DNA from: Micrasema longulum
Lineage: Eukaryota > Arthropoda > Insecta > Trichoptera > Brachycentridae
NCBI GenBank assembly: GCA_022494885.1
Contig: JAGVSM010001279.1
Location: 62,001-126,000 of the forward strand
DNA length: 64,000 bases
Reading direction: 5' to 3'
Shown here: one piece after another, positions 22,633 to 33,425 of the stretch
Numbering within the stretch: the first letter of the stretch is position 1
Layout: each line of letters opens with the position of its first letter
Translations under genes and position numbers: made by a program
Notes under the pieces: model-generated
Databases searched by the model: none
What the model saw: only the letters and a program-made list of their open reading frames with translations
Told to the model about the DNA's origin: nothing

Positions 22633-23325
22633 TTAAAAAATCTTCCCCTCCAAGCCCAGATCCGTAAAGTATCGGGCTATTAGGTAGAAGGCGAGCTCTT
22701 TAACATCCTTAAGTTTAATCTGTGGTCCCCCGAGGATGAGGCTCCTTTCGTGATGTAAAGCATCACATTCACATATAATGTGTATAGGACGTGTTCCCTG
22801 ATCTGCACTGCAGAACCTACATCTACATGTTTCGGAAAGGTTCATTCTAGCGAGGTGTTTGTTCAACCTGCAGTGGCCTGGGCGGGCTCTAGTGATAACT
22901 CTTACTTGATTCCGGCTGAGCTTTTTAGGTTAAAAGCAAAACTTTGCGAGTACCCTTTTATCAGTTCCTTCGCATGGTGCTGATCGGGTACTCGTCGCTA
23001 GAGCATTACACTCTGCTTCCTGGCCCATGACCTAAGCTCATTACGAGGAGCACATTTAGACAACCCACTGTAAGGTTCAGGGCCTATTAAGGCTGTCTCA
23101 GCTCCTAGCCTTGCCAGTTCATCAGCAGCCTCGTTACTGTCGATGTTTGAGTGTCCAGGTACCCAAATTGATGTCACACTGTTACACTCACCGACACAAT
23201 TAAGCGCCCGTAGGCACTTCAAGGTTAATTTAGAATTGATCTCGACAGAGTTCAGTGCTTTTAGAGCAGCCTGACTGTCCGAGAGAATATAAATTCTCTT
23301 GTTGTTGTGTTATCTGCGCAAATTA
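22633..23325 (-). mobile_element. LINE with RNase H domain, C-terminal part, frameshifted
   Basis: On the minus strand the first part reads IYILSDSQAALKALNSVEI, then VTSIWVPGHSNIDSNEAADE and LARLGAE. The second part, after a frameshift near 23010, reads LSRNQVRVITRARPGHCRLN and KHLARMNLSETCRCRFC, and ends HIICECDAL...LGLEGKIF. The Asp of 'LSDSQAA' and the 'GHSNIxSNEAAD' segment are RNase H1 active-site motifs. The CxCxxC...HxxxxC cluster is the terminal zinc-binding motif of I/jockey-related LINEs. The frameshift and missing 5' part make it inactive. A MITE abuts its upstream edge at 23331. Confidence 0.85.
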
Positions 23326-23330
23326 ATATA

Positions 23331-23690
23331 CAGGGTGTTCATTAAACCCAGTCACATCCGAAACCACGATGATCAGTATTAGCAAGAAGACATATTGCCA
23401 CATTAAAATATTTTTTTAGAAGGAAAAATAAAATTTTAAGAAATAAAATATCAAAAAAAGCAAATAGTTGCTTACTTCTGCATGGCAGAAACGAGGAGGC
23501 GAAGGGGGGAGTCTGATACTGCACCGCGCTCCCCTCACTTCTCCCCTGCAGAAATAAGCAACCATTTGTTTTTTTTTATATTTTTTTTTTTTTTTAATTT
23601 GTTCCAAATATTTTTTTAATATGCTAATATGTCTTCTTGCCCACACTGATCATTGTGGTTTCGGATGTGATAGGGTTTAAAAACACCCTG
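23331..23690. mobile_element. MITE family B, 360 bp, long inverted ends, TA flanks
   Basis: CAGGGTGTTCATTAAACCCA on the left pairs with TTTAAAAACACCCTG on the right. The inverted match extends through 'CATCCGAAACCACGATGATC' and 'AGCAAGAAGACATAT' for roughly 70 bases. TA lies on both sides, as expected for Tc1/mariner-type target duplication. The centre is a second hairpin with GC-rich arms (GCTTACTTCTGCATGGCAG against CTGCAGAAATAAGC). Minus frames across it are shadows. Confidence 0.85.
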
Positions 23691-23699
23691 TATATGCTT

Positions 23700-23880
23700 A
23701 TTGCCGTTGGTAGTTATTATCTTATGCTTAGAGTAATAATAAGCCACCAGCTAATAGAGTTGCCTATACGGATAAAACCCATCCTATGATTATCAATCAC
23801 GAATTTAGCTACAGTTTACAGCAATACAACGGGCCGTAAGGCCCGTAAGTACTCGTATCAAGAATTGCAAGCGAAAAAAC
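23700..23880 (+). repeat. Element G fragment
   Basis: Shares 'AGAGTAATAAT' then 'TAGCTACAG' and 'GGGCCGTA...CTCG...AGAATTGC' with the left third of the element at 29921-30443. Confidence 0.5.
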
Positions 23881-23965
23881 CGAAACCGTAACTAAAAACC
23901 AAAACAATAATTTGGAACGCTTTTGTAATGTGCAATAGAGTTTAAGGGTTTCTCATAAAGAGATC

Positions 23966-23993
23966 TCATAAGAGAGAGAGAGAGAGAGAGAAG
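23966..23993. repeat. (GA)n microsatellite
   Basis: Uninterrupted AG/GA dinucleotide run of about 20 bases. The 88-codon minus frame containing Ser-Leu repeats is read through this run. Confidence 0.85.
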
Positions 23994-24319
23994 TCGAAGT
24001 CGGAAAATCAAACTTCTAATCTCTTCATTATATCTTTCTACATCTGCAGTTATTTTTCTCTTCATCCTTTGGACCTTGACGATACTCGTGTAACTAGCGA
24101 AGAACCAGCACCATTGTTTAACACGCTGAAAAATTCTCACGAAGCATTGTTTAGGCAAAAAATAATAAATAATAGGCGATCTAGCGACCTAGTAGATTGT
24201 CACTCATGACTCGTTGTCACTCGTGATAATGTAAAATATTGAGGAATATGCTTTTGTTATTTTTCATTCAACATTAATGTTATTTCCAGAGAGTATGGTG
24301 GTAGAGATGGTTGGAAAAA
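23994..24319. other. Unassigned spacer
   Basis: Includes a direct duplication of 'TGTCACTC(A/G)TGA' near 24198-24226. Otherwise nothing recognised. Confidence 0.3.
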
Positions 24320-24980
24320 AGAAACAGTTATTTCAAAACAGTTATTATCTTAAAACAGAGGAAAGAGTTTCACAAAAATAAATAAAGTTGTTGCTGTAAC
24401 GAAAAAATTGTCAAGATGTTATTATTGCTCCATAAAACTGTTTATCTGAAAAAACTGTTTATCTGAAATAACAGTTTAGAGCATTGTGGGCAAAACAACA
24501 GTTTTACGACGCAGTTTAATTTGTGAATTAATACTATCCTATAAAATTTATATTTGAAGCACTAACTTTGTGGTTATTCATAATAATAAAATAAATATAA
24601 AACAACTTTGTTTTTAACCACTTATTTTGTATTTTTTCTACCGACCGGTTTCAAAATTATACAAGCTTCTTTATCATGGTATACTTAACCAATTTTTTTA
24701 TATTCATCCTCTTCATCATGTATCCTTTATATGCAATATGTATTTTGCAATATTGTACCTTAAACGTACAAACCCAATAAAATAATAATCAGTAATGTTT
24801 TGAGTATGCCCAAATTTTCGTAGACAGGCTGGATTTCACTCCCAAGGGAGTTATTTAGAGCTAATCTAAAATATAATGTAGCAATTTTTATACATAAAAT
24901 AATAAATGGGATAAAAAATATATATATATAACCAAATTTAACCAACAATGTCATTCATACATATGAAACTAGGGATAAAA
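24320..24980 (+). mobile_element. Composite repeat: ACAGTTAT block, 'ACCGGTTTC...CAAGCTTC' block and family A tail
   Basis: At 24325-24480 the words ACAGTTAT and CTGTTTATCTGAAA repeat directly. At 24560-24690 the text 'CTACCGACCGGTTTCAAAAT' plus 'ACAAGCTTCTTTATCA' resembles 44525-44620. At 24805-24870 'TTTCGTAGACAGGCTGGATT' matches the end of family A. The boundaries between the pieces are not clear. Confidence 0.4.
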
Positions 24981-25404
24981 AAGATAAGATAAATATTAAA
25001 AAATAAATTAAGACCCCTTATTTCTGGCTGCGATACGATCCCACTTACCATTTAATGATGCTTACACTTACACACACCTAAACACTTACTCCTACACTAA
25101 TACACATAAACACACATTTACACTTACTCTCATACAAATACACATAAACACACTCTTTTGTTGTAACCCAATTTAATAATATGTATGATTCTAATTTAGA
25201 AACTTTGCTGGTCTGTCTTTAAAATGTATTTTTTTAACGTTACTTTATCATTGTCGACTGTTTGTTTCTTTAAAATAAATAAAGATTACCAATGAGGAGA
25301 AAAACTCATTGTACAAGGGATTGAAGCTGTACAATGAGTTACCTCAACAAGTTTATATTCATTCTTGAGATGTTATGAATCAACTTAATAAATCATAAAT
25401 AAAT
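24981..25404. other. Spacer with CACA-rich low complexity and LINE-like tail
   Basis: At 25055-25155 'ACACATAAACACAC' words repeat. At 25205-25285 the sequence resembles a LINE 3' UTR ending in AATAAATAAAG. No frame. Confidence 0.35.
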
Positions 25405-25668
25405 ACATTTATTGCAACAGGGAAGGAAAACATTTTTGAGGAGGGAATATGAAAGGCTAGGCATTTACAGGGCTTATGAATTGTCATTGGCTGGTTTGAA
25501 ACTTCACACACTGTGTAACATTTACCATTTTGCCTATGTTTAAACATCTTCATTTCCTCAACTCTTCCTCGACTTTTGTGAATTAACAGGCCATAAACCT
25601 TTATTGATGTGGGTGAGATTCATTCGACTGAATTATCTCGCCTGCTAAGCAACGCCAAATTAAAATAA
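25405..25668 (+). mobile_element. Dispersed DNA-element family A (plus copy)
   Basis: Contains 'GGGCTTATGAATTGTCATTG', 'CTTCACACACTGTGTAACAT', 'CCATAAACCTTTATTGATGT' and 'GCTAAGCAACGCC' in family order. It is directly followed by the long foldback at 25680. Confidence 0.65.
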
Positions 25669-25679
25669 AAAAATGATTT

Positions 25680-26306
25680 TAAATATTTGTATATAATCAC
25701 TTACCGACTTTTCTATGTCTACCGTTTTCGAGACGTACCCGTCTCTTCGTCAGGATACCAATTAAACCAACATGCAAACGAACATGCATAACCCACTATA
25801 CAACTTCACCATAGTTGTTACACATAAATATAAAACCAACATGACATGCACTGATTAGGACAAACATGCACTGATAAATTTGCATGGATTGTTCCTTGAA
25901 ATATTTCACATTGGGAAAGCTTTAAAAAATAATGTTCCTTTGATAAATAATCAAACAAACTTCCAATATAGTCCTTTATACGATGTTCCACTGTAATGGT
26001 CACCCTATTAATCCTATTAAGCTTACCCCCTCCCTCAATCCCCTCTACTTTTTTTTATTAATTCTCAAACAAAATAATATTTTCATAATTTAATCAGTGC
26101 ATGTTTGTCCTAATCAGTGCACGTGCTTATTAAAATGCATGTCGTGTTGGTTTTATATTTTTGTGCAACAACTATGGTGAAGATGTATAGTGGGTTTTGC
26201 ATATTGGTTTGCATGTTGGTTTAATTGGTGTCCTGATGAAGAGACGGGTACTTCTCGAAACCGGTAGACATAGAAAAGTCGGTAAGTGGTTATATACAAA
26301 TATTTA
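25680..26306. mobile_element. 627-bp foldback element with arms of more than 200 bp
   Basis: TAAATATTTGTATATAATCA on the left is mirrored by the right end ATATACAAATATTTA. Nearly the whole left arm (25680-25870) is present reversed at 26100-26306, including 'GACGTACCCGTCTCTTCGTC' against 'GAAGAGACGGGTACTTCTCG' and 'CATGCACTGATTAGGACAAA' against 'TTTGTCCTAATCAGTGCA'. The central 230 bases are unpaired. No coding frame. Confidence 0.85.
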
Positions 26307-26499
26307 ATAACATTTATTAAAATGTTTGACCACAAAGTTAATGCTTTAATAATAAAAATAATTTAATACTTCTTTTTATACCAATTAGTTCATTCTCAAA
26401 AATATTTTCTTTCATACCGTAATGACCTGTCTATTTTTTTAAAGAAAATTTTGTCAGTAGTCAACTTCCGCATTAGGAAATAAAAGTTTAATTCGGCTT

Positions 26500-26830
26500 T
26501 TAAATGGAGCAAGCGGGAAATTGAGCTGTTATTAAGAGGCGGTTCTTCCAGAAGCGTCCGAGGGCCGAGGTGCGTGAAGTGGATATGCGGAGTGTGGACA
26601 ATGACCCCTTGGTGCAATTCCTATTCCAAAGAGGATGCTTCCGGCACGTGGTGCTGTTTAAGGGAATCACGGCCCATTGGAGGCGCGGGCGCGGGCGCGG
26701 GCACACGGCCATATTACGGACATGTGGACACAGACGCATGGATATGGAGTCATGGCGTGTGATGAGAGTGGCGATGTACCAGCATAGGTACTAGGTACTA
26801 GGTACCGCATGAAGCAGTGGCGTAGACATA
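26500..26830. other. GC-rich block with GCGGGC repeat
   Basis: A 300-base GC-rich interval includes a GGCGCGGGCGCGGGCGCGGG tandem (26681-26700). Open frames exist on both strands (for example 26570-26794 plus and 26500-26739 minus) but none resembles a known protein. GC content alone opens all frames. Possibly a piece of a GC-rich transposon or unrecognised exon. Confidence 0.3.
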
Positions 26831-27081
26831 GCTGGTAAGTGTAGGTTTTACCCACTAATCACTCTTAAAATACTGCTTAAAAATCCCTCTAGAGTCGGAG
26901 CTGTAACATCGCGTTACATTAAGCAATGGACGACATATTTTAAAAATGGGGATATTTGAGAACAAAAAACCAACACATTGATATTATGTTTAACCTTTTC
27001 TGTGCCGTTGGGTATTGCTATGGAAGTTACCAGTAGGCCGATAAATTTTAATTTAAAAAAAACATAAAACCTAAAATTATC

Positions 27082-27470
27082 AACAAATTACAACAGGGAT
27101 GGAGAATGCCTTAAAGAAGGGAATATGAAAGTCTAGGCCTTTACAGGGCTTATGACCTGTCATTGGGTGGTTTAAGAGGCCACTTTACACACTGTGTAAC
27201 GTTCACCATTTTGCCTATGTTTGAACATCCACATTTCTTCAATTCTTCCAATTGTTGATTTTAGTGAAGTTAAAGAGCTGAAACCTTTATTGCTGTGAAG
27301 AGATTCATCTGACTGAATTTTTTTAGATACAAGGCAACGCCTGAAAACAATTTTCCAGTTTTTAATTTTCTTCTTGGACCAGTTGGTTTTATTACAATAT
27401 TTAAGTTTATCCAAATGTTTGAAGACAAAAGACTGGACTTCACCTCCTCGGAAGTCTAGAATCATTTTTA
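27082..27470 (+). mobile_element. Dispersed DNA-element family A, fullest copy
   Basis: Begins AACAAATTACAACAGGGATG, the same terminus as both ends of 38739-38900. It runs through all family blocks ('GGGCTTATGACCTGTCATTG', 'CACTTTACACACTGTGTAAC', 'AGGCAACGCCTGAAAACAA') and ends after 'AGACAAAAGACTGGACTTCA'. The 97-codon minus frame is a shadow without known domains. Confidence 0.7.
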
Positions 27471-27883
27471 AATGTCTACTCGGATGTCAAAAAAGAGTCA
27501 TAAAAACTTAGCAAATAAATACACGGTGTGTCATTTAAGATACCATTATCGCAATAAAACACAGTGAAAATTTTCTTTATCATTACATATATTATCCATT
27601 GTATCTTCATACATTATATACTAGTACATCATACATTCATACTCTCCTTCTATTTTAGTCCGAAGAAAATAAGTACTTAGATAAAACTTTTTGAAAACTG
27701 ACAATAAATCGTTAATACATCGTATTTAGGTCCTAATAAAAGTAAACAAAGATAGACTAGCGCATTTAACTATAAAATCAGGATAACGCGCTTGTAATAA
27801 TAAATTTAATAATTCCTCGTGTCCTAATGTTTATCAAGATTCTATCAAATGTCTCCGAGTGTACAAAACGTATTTTTTTATTT
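27471..27883. other. AT-rich spacer
   Basis: No feature recognised. Confidence 0.3.
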
Positions 27884-27926
27884 AGAATACTCGAATTCGA
27901 CAAAGCGCGTCGAATTCGAGTATTCT
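27884..27926. repeat. Perfect 18-bp inverted repeat, 7-base loop
   Basis: AGAATACTCGAATTCGAC (27884-27901), loop AAAGCGC, then the exact reverse complement (27909-27926). The arm itself contains the palindrome TCGAATTCGA. The right arm is followed by 'AGAGTATTCTAGAAGG', a partial direct repeat of its last bases. GC-rich sequence follows to about 28010. Confidence 0.9.
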
Positions 27927-28290
27927 AGAGTATTCTAGAAGGTACGCGTCTTTATGCGCGTTTTTGTGCGGCCGGCCTTCCGGGGACAAAAACGGAGAGC
28001 GCGTTGACGCTCTTATGGCACTTAACCGGTTAAAAATCGATTTGACATAATTTGTCATAAAAATAATACAATTTAGGTATGTTATAGCAAAATATAACTT
28101 CATTAAAGAAATAAAAGCGATATATTAAGTCTTGTATTTTATGTAGACTTGTGTGACATTATAGCGACACAAGATTTAAAATATAAAAATCAGTTATCAG
28201 CTAGCATTTATTGTTACTTGGTCATGAAATTTAATTGAGAATAAATATTGACGACTCACGTGACATCATAGCTACTGTAACGAATGAATT
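27927..28290. other. Spacer, GC-rich at its left end
   Basis: 27930-28015 includes GCGGCCGGCCTTCCGGGGAC and a small GAGCGCGTTGACGCTC stem. The rest is AT-rich with no feature. Confidence 0.3.
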
Positions 28291-29060
28291 TAGAGGCGTA
28301 TCAAACAGAAGGCGACTAAACTACTCATAAATGAGTAATTTTACGTTTTGACCCATTAGTTTCTTTGTAGACGTCGCTCAGTACGCAACTCCTGATTTGA
28401 ATTCAACTACGCAGTGTTGTGTCCTTTTAAAGTGTAGAAATACTGCTAGGATCTTAAAGAAACAGGATGGGATCATATTTCATGTGTAATTAGCAAATGA
28501 ATGTGTATAATGTAAATACATTACTTATAAATTTAATTATTTTTCCATCTCTCAGATTGTCGAAGAAACAAAATGGAAATTTCGTGTTGCCAGGGTAGTA
28601 AATTTGTTTACCCTACTTTGCTCATCTAATGAGAGAACTAATGAAAATTAGATTAAACAACTCTGTGGTGGACATTTGACCGACATTATCTTTAAAACAT
28701 AAAATATTATTTAACATGATATAAAAATATCCGTTTTCTGTATGAAAATTGTTTTATATTTTAAGTTCAAAACTCATTAATTCAATTAATCTTATTAAAT
28801 GACCCTTTACTTATCTACTCCGTTGTGTCAATCAATATTTCCGCGTGCACAATAAAATTTTAGAGAAATTAACAGATTGCTTTTTTATACCTAACATTTG
28901 TGTTATGATTATATTATTTCCCATAGTGAAACATGACGCGGCGACATCACGAATGCGCGCGGCGAAAGTGGGGCATAGTAAGAGATTTTTTGGACATAAT
29001 CCGATGTATTCAAATATGATTCTACGCTCCTTCTGGACTATTCTTAATTCTATGGTATGG
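28291..29060 (+). mobile_element. Element F, copy 1 (about 770 bp)
   Basis: Nearly every block is found reversed at 45097-45885, for example 'ACAGAAGGCGACTAAACTAC', 'AAGAAACAGGATGGGATCAT', 'CTACTTTGCTCATCTAATGA', 'GTGGTGGACATTTGACCGAC', 'ATTTCCGCGTGCACAATAAA' and 'TCCTTCTGGACTATTCTT'. The two copies look roughly 85-90% alike by eye. No intact frame is shared, so it is a non-autonomous element. The frames 28845-29078 (plus) and 28832-29089 (minus) are accidental. Confidence 0.8.
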
Positions 29061-29207
29061 CCAAATTTGTCAGATTGAAATGACGACATCGGGCAGTTAG
29101 AAATCTTGACGTTTGTCCGCGTGGTGACGCGCGGACAGAAACGATAACCGACGCGAGGATCCAGGGATTTTGACGAAGTTCATCAGCCCTAAATCCGTTC
29201 AGGATGC
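29061..29207. other. Spacer with a GC-rich hairpin
   Basis: TGTCCGCG and CGCGGACA (about 29115-29138) form an 8-bp stem around a TGGTGACG loop. No other feature. Confidence 0.4.
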
Positions 29208-29896
29208 CAGCTGATCAAGATATAACCATTGGATGAAAAATCTCTACAAAATTATTGATGCGGCGATCTTCCTAACATTTTGCAACTAAAAATAAAACAA
29301 GATAACTTGAATAAGTTTTCTGTTTAACCTTATTTCGTTCGAGTGGAGGGGGGATTATGCGTCAGCTGCTCGCATGATCTTGTAAAAGAAACTTAAAGAT
29401 AAATTCTTCCTGAGATTATCACTCAATTGTTCAATTAAATCAAGTGTTGTTGTTGTGTGTCGGCTGAAATTTTACAAAATGATTTAATAATTACGTTTTC
29501 GAAAATTATCAGTCAGCTGGGTGCGGGCTGAGGGAAGTTCTGTCAGCTGGACCCTGAAATATTCCGTGAATTGTTCGATCTTTACTACGTCAGCTGACGT
29601 ACTTTCCACCACTACTTACGCAGCTGATTTTTTTTGTACTTTTAATTATGTAAACAATCACCTAGTTAAATTTCATCCGGCGCGGCGTACTATTACTTTA
29701 TTTTACGTGTTTTTTTTAAAGTTCATGCGAGCAGCTGACGCATTTCTCCCCCTCCACTATGCAGCTGACGATTTTTTTCAACTCACTATAATGTCAGTTA
29801 TCTTTTTAAAAAAGTTTCAGCCGGCGTACTTTAACTGTTTTTTTTTGCCACTTTCGCAGCCTCCTACTCCCAGACACACCGTGGGTGCTTCAGCTG
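29208..29896. repeat. Cluster of nine CAGCTG palindromes, degenerate 30-bp repeat
   Basis: CAGCTG occurs at 29208, 29363, 29514, 29544, 29591, 29621, 29732, 29762 and 29891. Three neighbouring pairs are exactly 30 bases apart. The extended core is often CAGCTGACG, followed by a pyrimidine-rich half (ACTTTCCACCACTACTTACG and ATTTCTCCCCCTCCACTATG). Weaker units (CAGTTAT, CAGCCGGCGTACTTT, CAGCCTCCTACT) fill the right part. The open frame 29521-29916 (131 codons) contains the repeat as AAD/SAD motifs and starts at GTG. It is probably a by-product, but coding is not excluded. Confidence 0.7.
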
Positions 29897-29920
29897 ACGC
29901 TCGGTTCTGTCATTAGTCAT

Positions 29921-30443
29921 ACCCTCAGAGTAATAATGAGTAACCTAGAGAGGAGCCCAAACGTAGGAAAACCATTCTATAACTATTTGGTATTAAGTTA
30001 GCTACAGCTCGCAGCAAAACAATGGGCCGTACTCAGGTCGAGAATTGCTAAATGGATATAAATTTTCATTGTAAATAGGGTTATTCCAATTTATTTTTCT
30101 ATAACTCGCCTATATTTATTTTTTAAAAGTGAAAATACACGTGTGTGTTTATTTTTCTATTTATTTACTCATTTTATTCACAATATACTCATGTTACATT
30201 TATTTAGACATAAATCCCAACTCCATGGAACCAAAGTCCTGTGTTGAGTTTGTTTGTTTGTCCGTCACATCTCCGAAACGGCGAGTCATAGCGGCCTGAA
30301 ATTTAGACACGTCATTTTAAATGCGATTTCAAGGTTAACCTTGCGCTATTTTCGCCAATTTGATGCTAACCAACATCGCTTGCGATCTAGGAAACATAAT
30401 GATAGGAGCTTCTCTATAGGTTGACGCATTGTTACTCTGAGGT
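29921..30443. mobile_element. Element G, 523 bp with terminal inverted repeats
   Basis: Left end 'ACCCTCAGAGTAATAATGAG' and right end 'GCATTGTTACTCTGAGGTCA' are inverted copies. The match extends through 'TAACCTAGAGAGGAGC' against 'GGAGCTTCTCTATAGGTTGA'. The interior has no frame. A partial copy lies at 23700-23880. Confidence 0.65.
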
Positions 30444-31884
30444 CATACCAGGTAATCGAAAAAGACAACAATCGATCGGCGTAAAAACATTACCTAAAAT
30501 GCAACGCTACCTCCCGGACTATAACTTAACCTTAAACATTTAATATTTTTATTGTAAAGAAAAAATAGAACCATATTTTACAAGTTTTATTAATTTCAAA
30601 AACTTTGATTAAAAATGTACAGTTTATTTTATGTAAGATTTTTTTTTCTCAATAGTTTACTTTATTAAATTAATACAAATCTGCATTTTTTATACTAATT
30701 TAATGTATTTTTCCTATATAATGCAGGGTATTTTTATTAAAATTACTATTGCTCTATGTAAACAAGTATTATTTTTCATGGGCAGAATTATTTTTAAATT
30801 TAGGTTTATGTCGAATAATAATTATATTTGTATTTCGCTTATAGTACTGTGCAATATCACCCCAACAAAAAACGCCATCTAAATTCAGATGCATCATTTT
30901 ATGTATTATAAAATCCAGGAAACTGCACATATTTGTAATTATTTGTAGATTTAAAAAAATATTTAGAAGGTGTAAAATATAAATATTTATTGAATCACCA
31001 CCTCAGTGGAGAAAAGATCCAAGTTGAAAATAACTAATACTAATTCTTGTAACAAATCTTTTCAATCCGTTTTTTTTATATTTGTATTATATCAAGTGGT
31101 GAATATTCCATACAGGTTTCATTATATCATTAAATAAATTAATGTCGGTACTACGACAAAAAAATAATATATACTCTTTGTTAATTAGTTAACTTAAGTC
31201 ATTTTTCTTCAAACTATGATACGCTGGATCAGTTTTTTTCACCAAAAAGTGACGAAAAACCAATACAACCACAAACTGAATTGATACTTCAGGATAACTT
31301 TTTATATCATATTACATACAGTTAAAGATACATTTTTTTCTATACGAGCCACAGGTTTCGTAACAATACCATACTAGTCTGATAAATTATAGATACCGGA
31401 CACTGCACACGTGCATGGTAAAAAATGTCAACACATCTCGATAAAAAACCTTGGCGACTTTCGAAGATTTCGACTTCGTAGTTTTATATCACTATCCATG
31501 ATCTTACCATCTAACCCTGGGGCAGTAAAAGACCGCATCATAAATAAATGAAAGCTAAAAGTGGAAGAAATCATACAAAAAAAGGACCCTTTAAAAAATT
31601 TACACCATTTTGGACAACGACAGAGCCTGCATTGAATAGAATAATAATTATGTAGATGCTTATAACATCGGAAAAAGCGCACCACTGGTACAGGAAAGTA
31701 GATACAAAAACCTACGCGTTATGTTTGATTAGCACCTTCCGGTATTTGGACACTAGACAATTCCTGATCGATCTTCACGCCTAGTTAATGGGTAGATATG
31801 CTTTTATTAGTTTTAGAATCGGTACACATACACACAAAGGTCTACAGTTTACACTAGGATAAATACGAGTAGTGAATAATTAAA
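30444..31884. other. AT-rich region, nothing recognised
   Basis: No repeat or coding match was found. The 85-codon minus frame 31428-31685 has no known motif. Confidence 0.3.
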
Positions 31885-32150
31885 GTATTTTATTTTATTT
31901 TATTTATTGGGGATATCAACAGTAATACATGTAATACAAATATAACAAATAACATATACAGAGAATAAAACCAATGACAGATATCCACAGAAATACATTA
32001 AATACACGTACAATACATACTAGTGTGTTTGTGTGAGTGTAAGTGAGTGAGAGGGTGGGTGTGTGGGTGTTATATTGGAAAGAGGGTGTCAGGTATCGAA
32101 AATATAAATATATATAAAATATTAAGAAATAGAGATAAAATTTAATAAAA
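31885..32150 (-). mobile_element. LINE 3' UTR fragment (minus)
   Basis: TTTTATTTTATTTTATTTAT at the left is the poly(A)-like tail read on the minus strand. The adjoining 'TTGGGGATATCAACAGTAAT' is the reverse of the tail region at 22600. Contains a GT/GAGT-rich low-complexity block at 32020-32075. Confidence 0.6.
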
Positions 32151-32522
32151 TAAAATAAAACTTTATTATTGAAACTAAGTATATGACAAAAAAGAATGTT
32201 TTAAGACGCGCATTTTAAATGTTATTTTTTTACAATCAAATGGATCAATAAGGGGAAAGTTCAAATTATATTCACTAACAAAACGTATAAGTGGAGAGTT
32301 CTGGGCATAGTTCGTACGAACTGCTGGCACATGAAATAGAGAGCTCGACGTGTGACGGGTGCGGTAGCCGGGGACATTTAATGATAACTCTGACAAAAGA
32401 GCCGGACTATCAAGGCGTCCACTGAGTATGTCATGAAGCACCCCCATGTCCAACAGTAGACGGCGATCTTCTAAAGTAAGCAAGTGGTGTTTTTTGCAAG
32501 TATAATACATAAAACTGACCAA
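32151..32522 (-). mobile_element. LINE ORF2 C-terminal remnant (minus)
   Basis: The 115-codon minus frame contains LEDRRLLLDMGVLHDILSGR, then LDSPALLSELSLNVPGYRTR and a terminal FPLIDPFD block. 'RRxLxDMxxLxxILxGxxDSP-LL' is the standard region between the reverse transcriptase thumb and the C-terminus in jockey-like LINEs, and 'VPxYxTRHTSSxLFHVP' follows as expected. The open frame is continuous, so this copy is younger than the others. An A-rich tail is at 32145-32165. Confidence 0.8.
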
Positions 32523-33425
32523 GGAAAGAAAATTACCATAAATGAATATTTATTTTTGCGCTAAAAATCACTTAATTATGACGATTTAAACAACTCAGTT
32601 CAGCCAACACTTGTAAGGCGAGTACTAAAGAGAAATACGAAACCCAATATTTGATGTCCCATGGGTTCGTTGTGTTTGTTTTTATTCCATGTGATACTTT
32701 ATATATGAAATATTTTGTAATATACACATAAATCAATAAAATAAATTGAAAATCAGGACATTCCGCTTAGTCACAGTATTTTTTTTCGTATTCTTTAAAA
32801 ATGGTAGTGGGTTAGTTTTTTTCATTTATTGAGGCCTTGTTTATATCCTGTTAATGCCTAGTCATTGTAATATCGTCCGAAAAAAAGATACTTACATATT
32901 TACAAATTACAATGAAATATTATAGAAGCAATAAAACGAAAAAAACGACGGATAATATGTACACAAAAAATGAAATAAGAATAGCATAAAAAAGTTTGCT
33001 ATACTAATATACAAATAACTAGACTTCTGTTTTAACATAAATTGAAAAAGTATAATCAGAGAAAACCCAACAAAAACCTGATAGTCTATTTAACATAACA
33101 AACTATTCTTATGGAAAATCAAATATAATATGTTTATTAAATATAAATTATTGCCTAAAATATCACAACAAAATATAACATAATCAAAATCGTATAATTA
33201 TTTTTTTTATTTTTTTTAGAATGAAGAAAAAAGACTACTAATAACAAAGTTATAATAATATCTAATATAAAACCAATAAAGATACGAAGAATTAATAAAA
33301 TAAGATTTGTTTTATTACATAAGAAACATTTTTTTCCAATGATACAAATATTATAACAAATCAGAGCAAAGGACTGTTTGAATACAAAAAAGATATAAGC
33401 AGAATTTATCAAAATAAATAAAGCA
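32523..33425. other. AT-rich spacer
   Basis: No repeat or gene signal. The part of the minus frame below 33425 (33155-33425) is AT-rich read-through of the LINE remnant that follows. Confidence 0.35.

Noticed and set aside
27884..27926. Baculovirus-type homologous-region palindrome
   Set aside because: It contains GAATTC in a palindrome, but the flanking arms do not match that class and there is only one unit.
28832..29089. Protein-coding frames on both strands
   Set aside because: Both fall in element F, and the frames are not kept in the second copy at 45097-45914.
29208..29896. CRISPR array
   Set aside because: Repeat units are short, degenerate and irregularly spaced, and the sequence is clearly eukaryotic.
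29521..29916. 131-codon gene
   Set aside because: Starts at GTG, and its AAD/SAD repeats are simply the CAGCTGA repeat read in one frame; listed as a repeat with coding not fully excluded.
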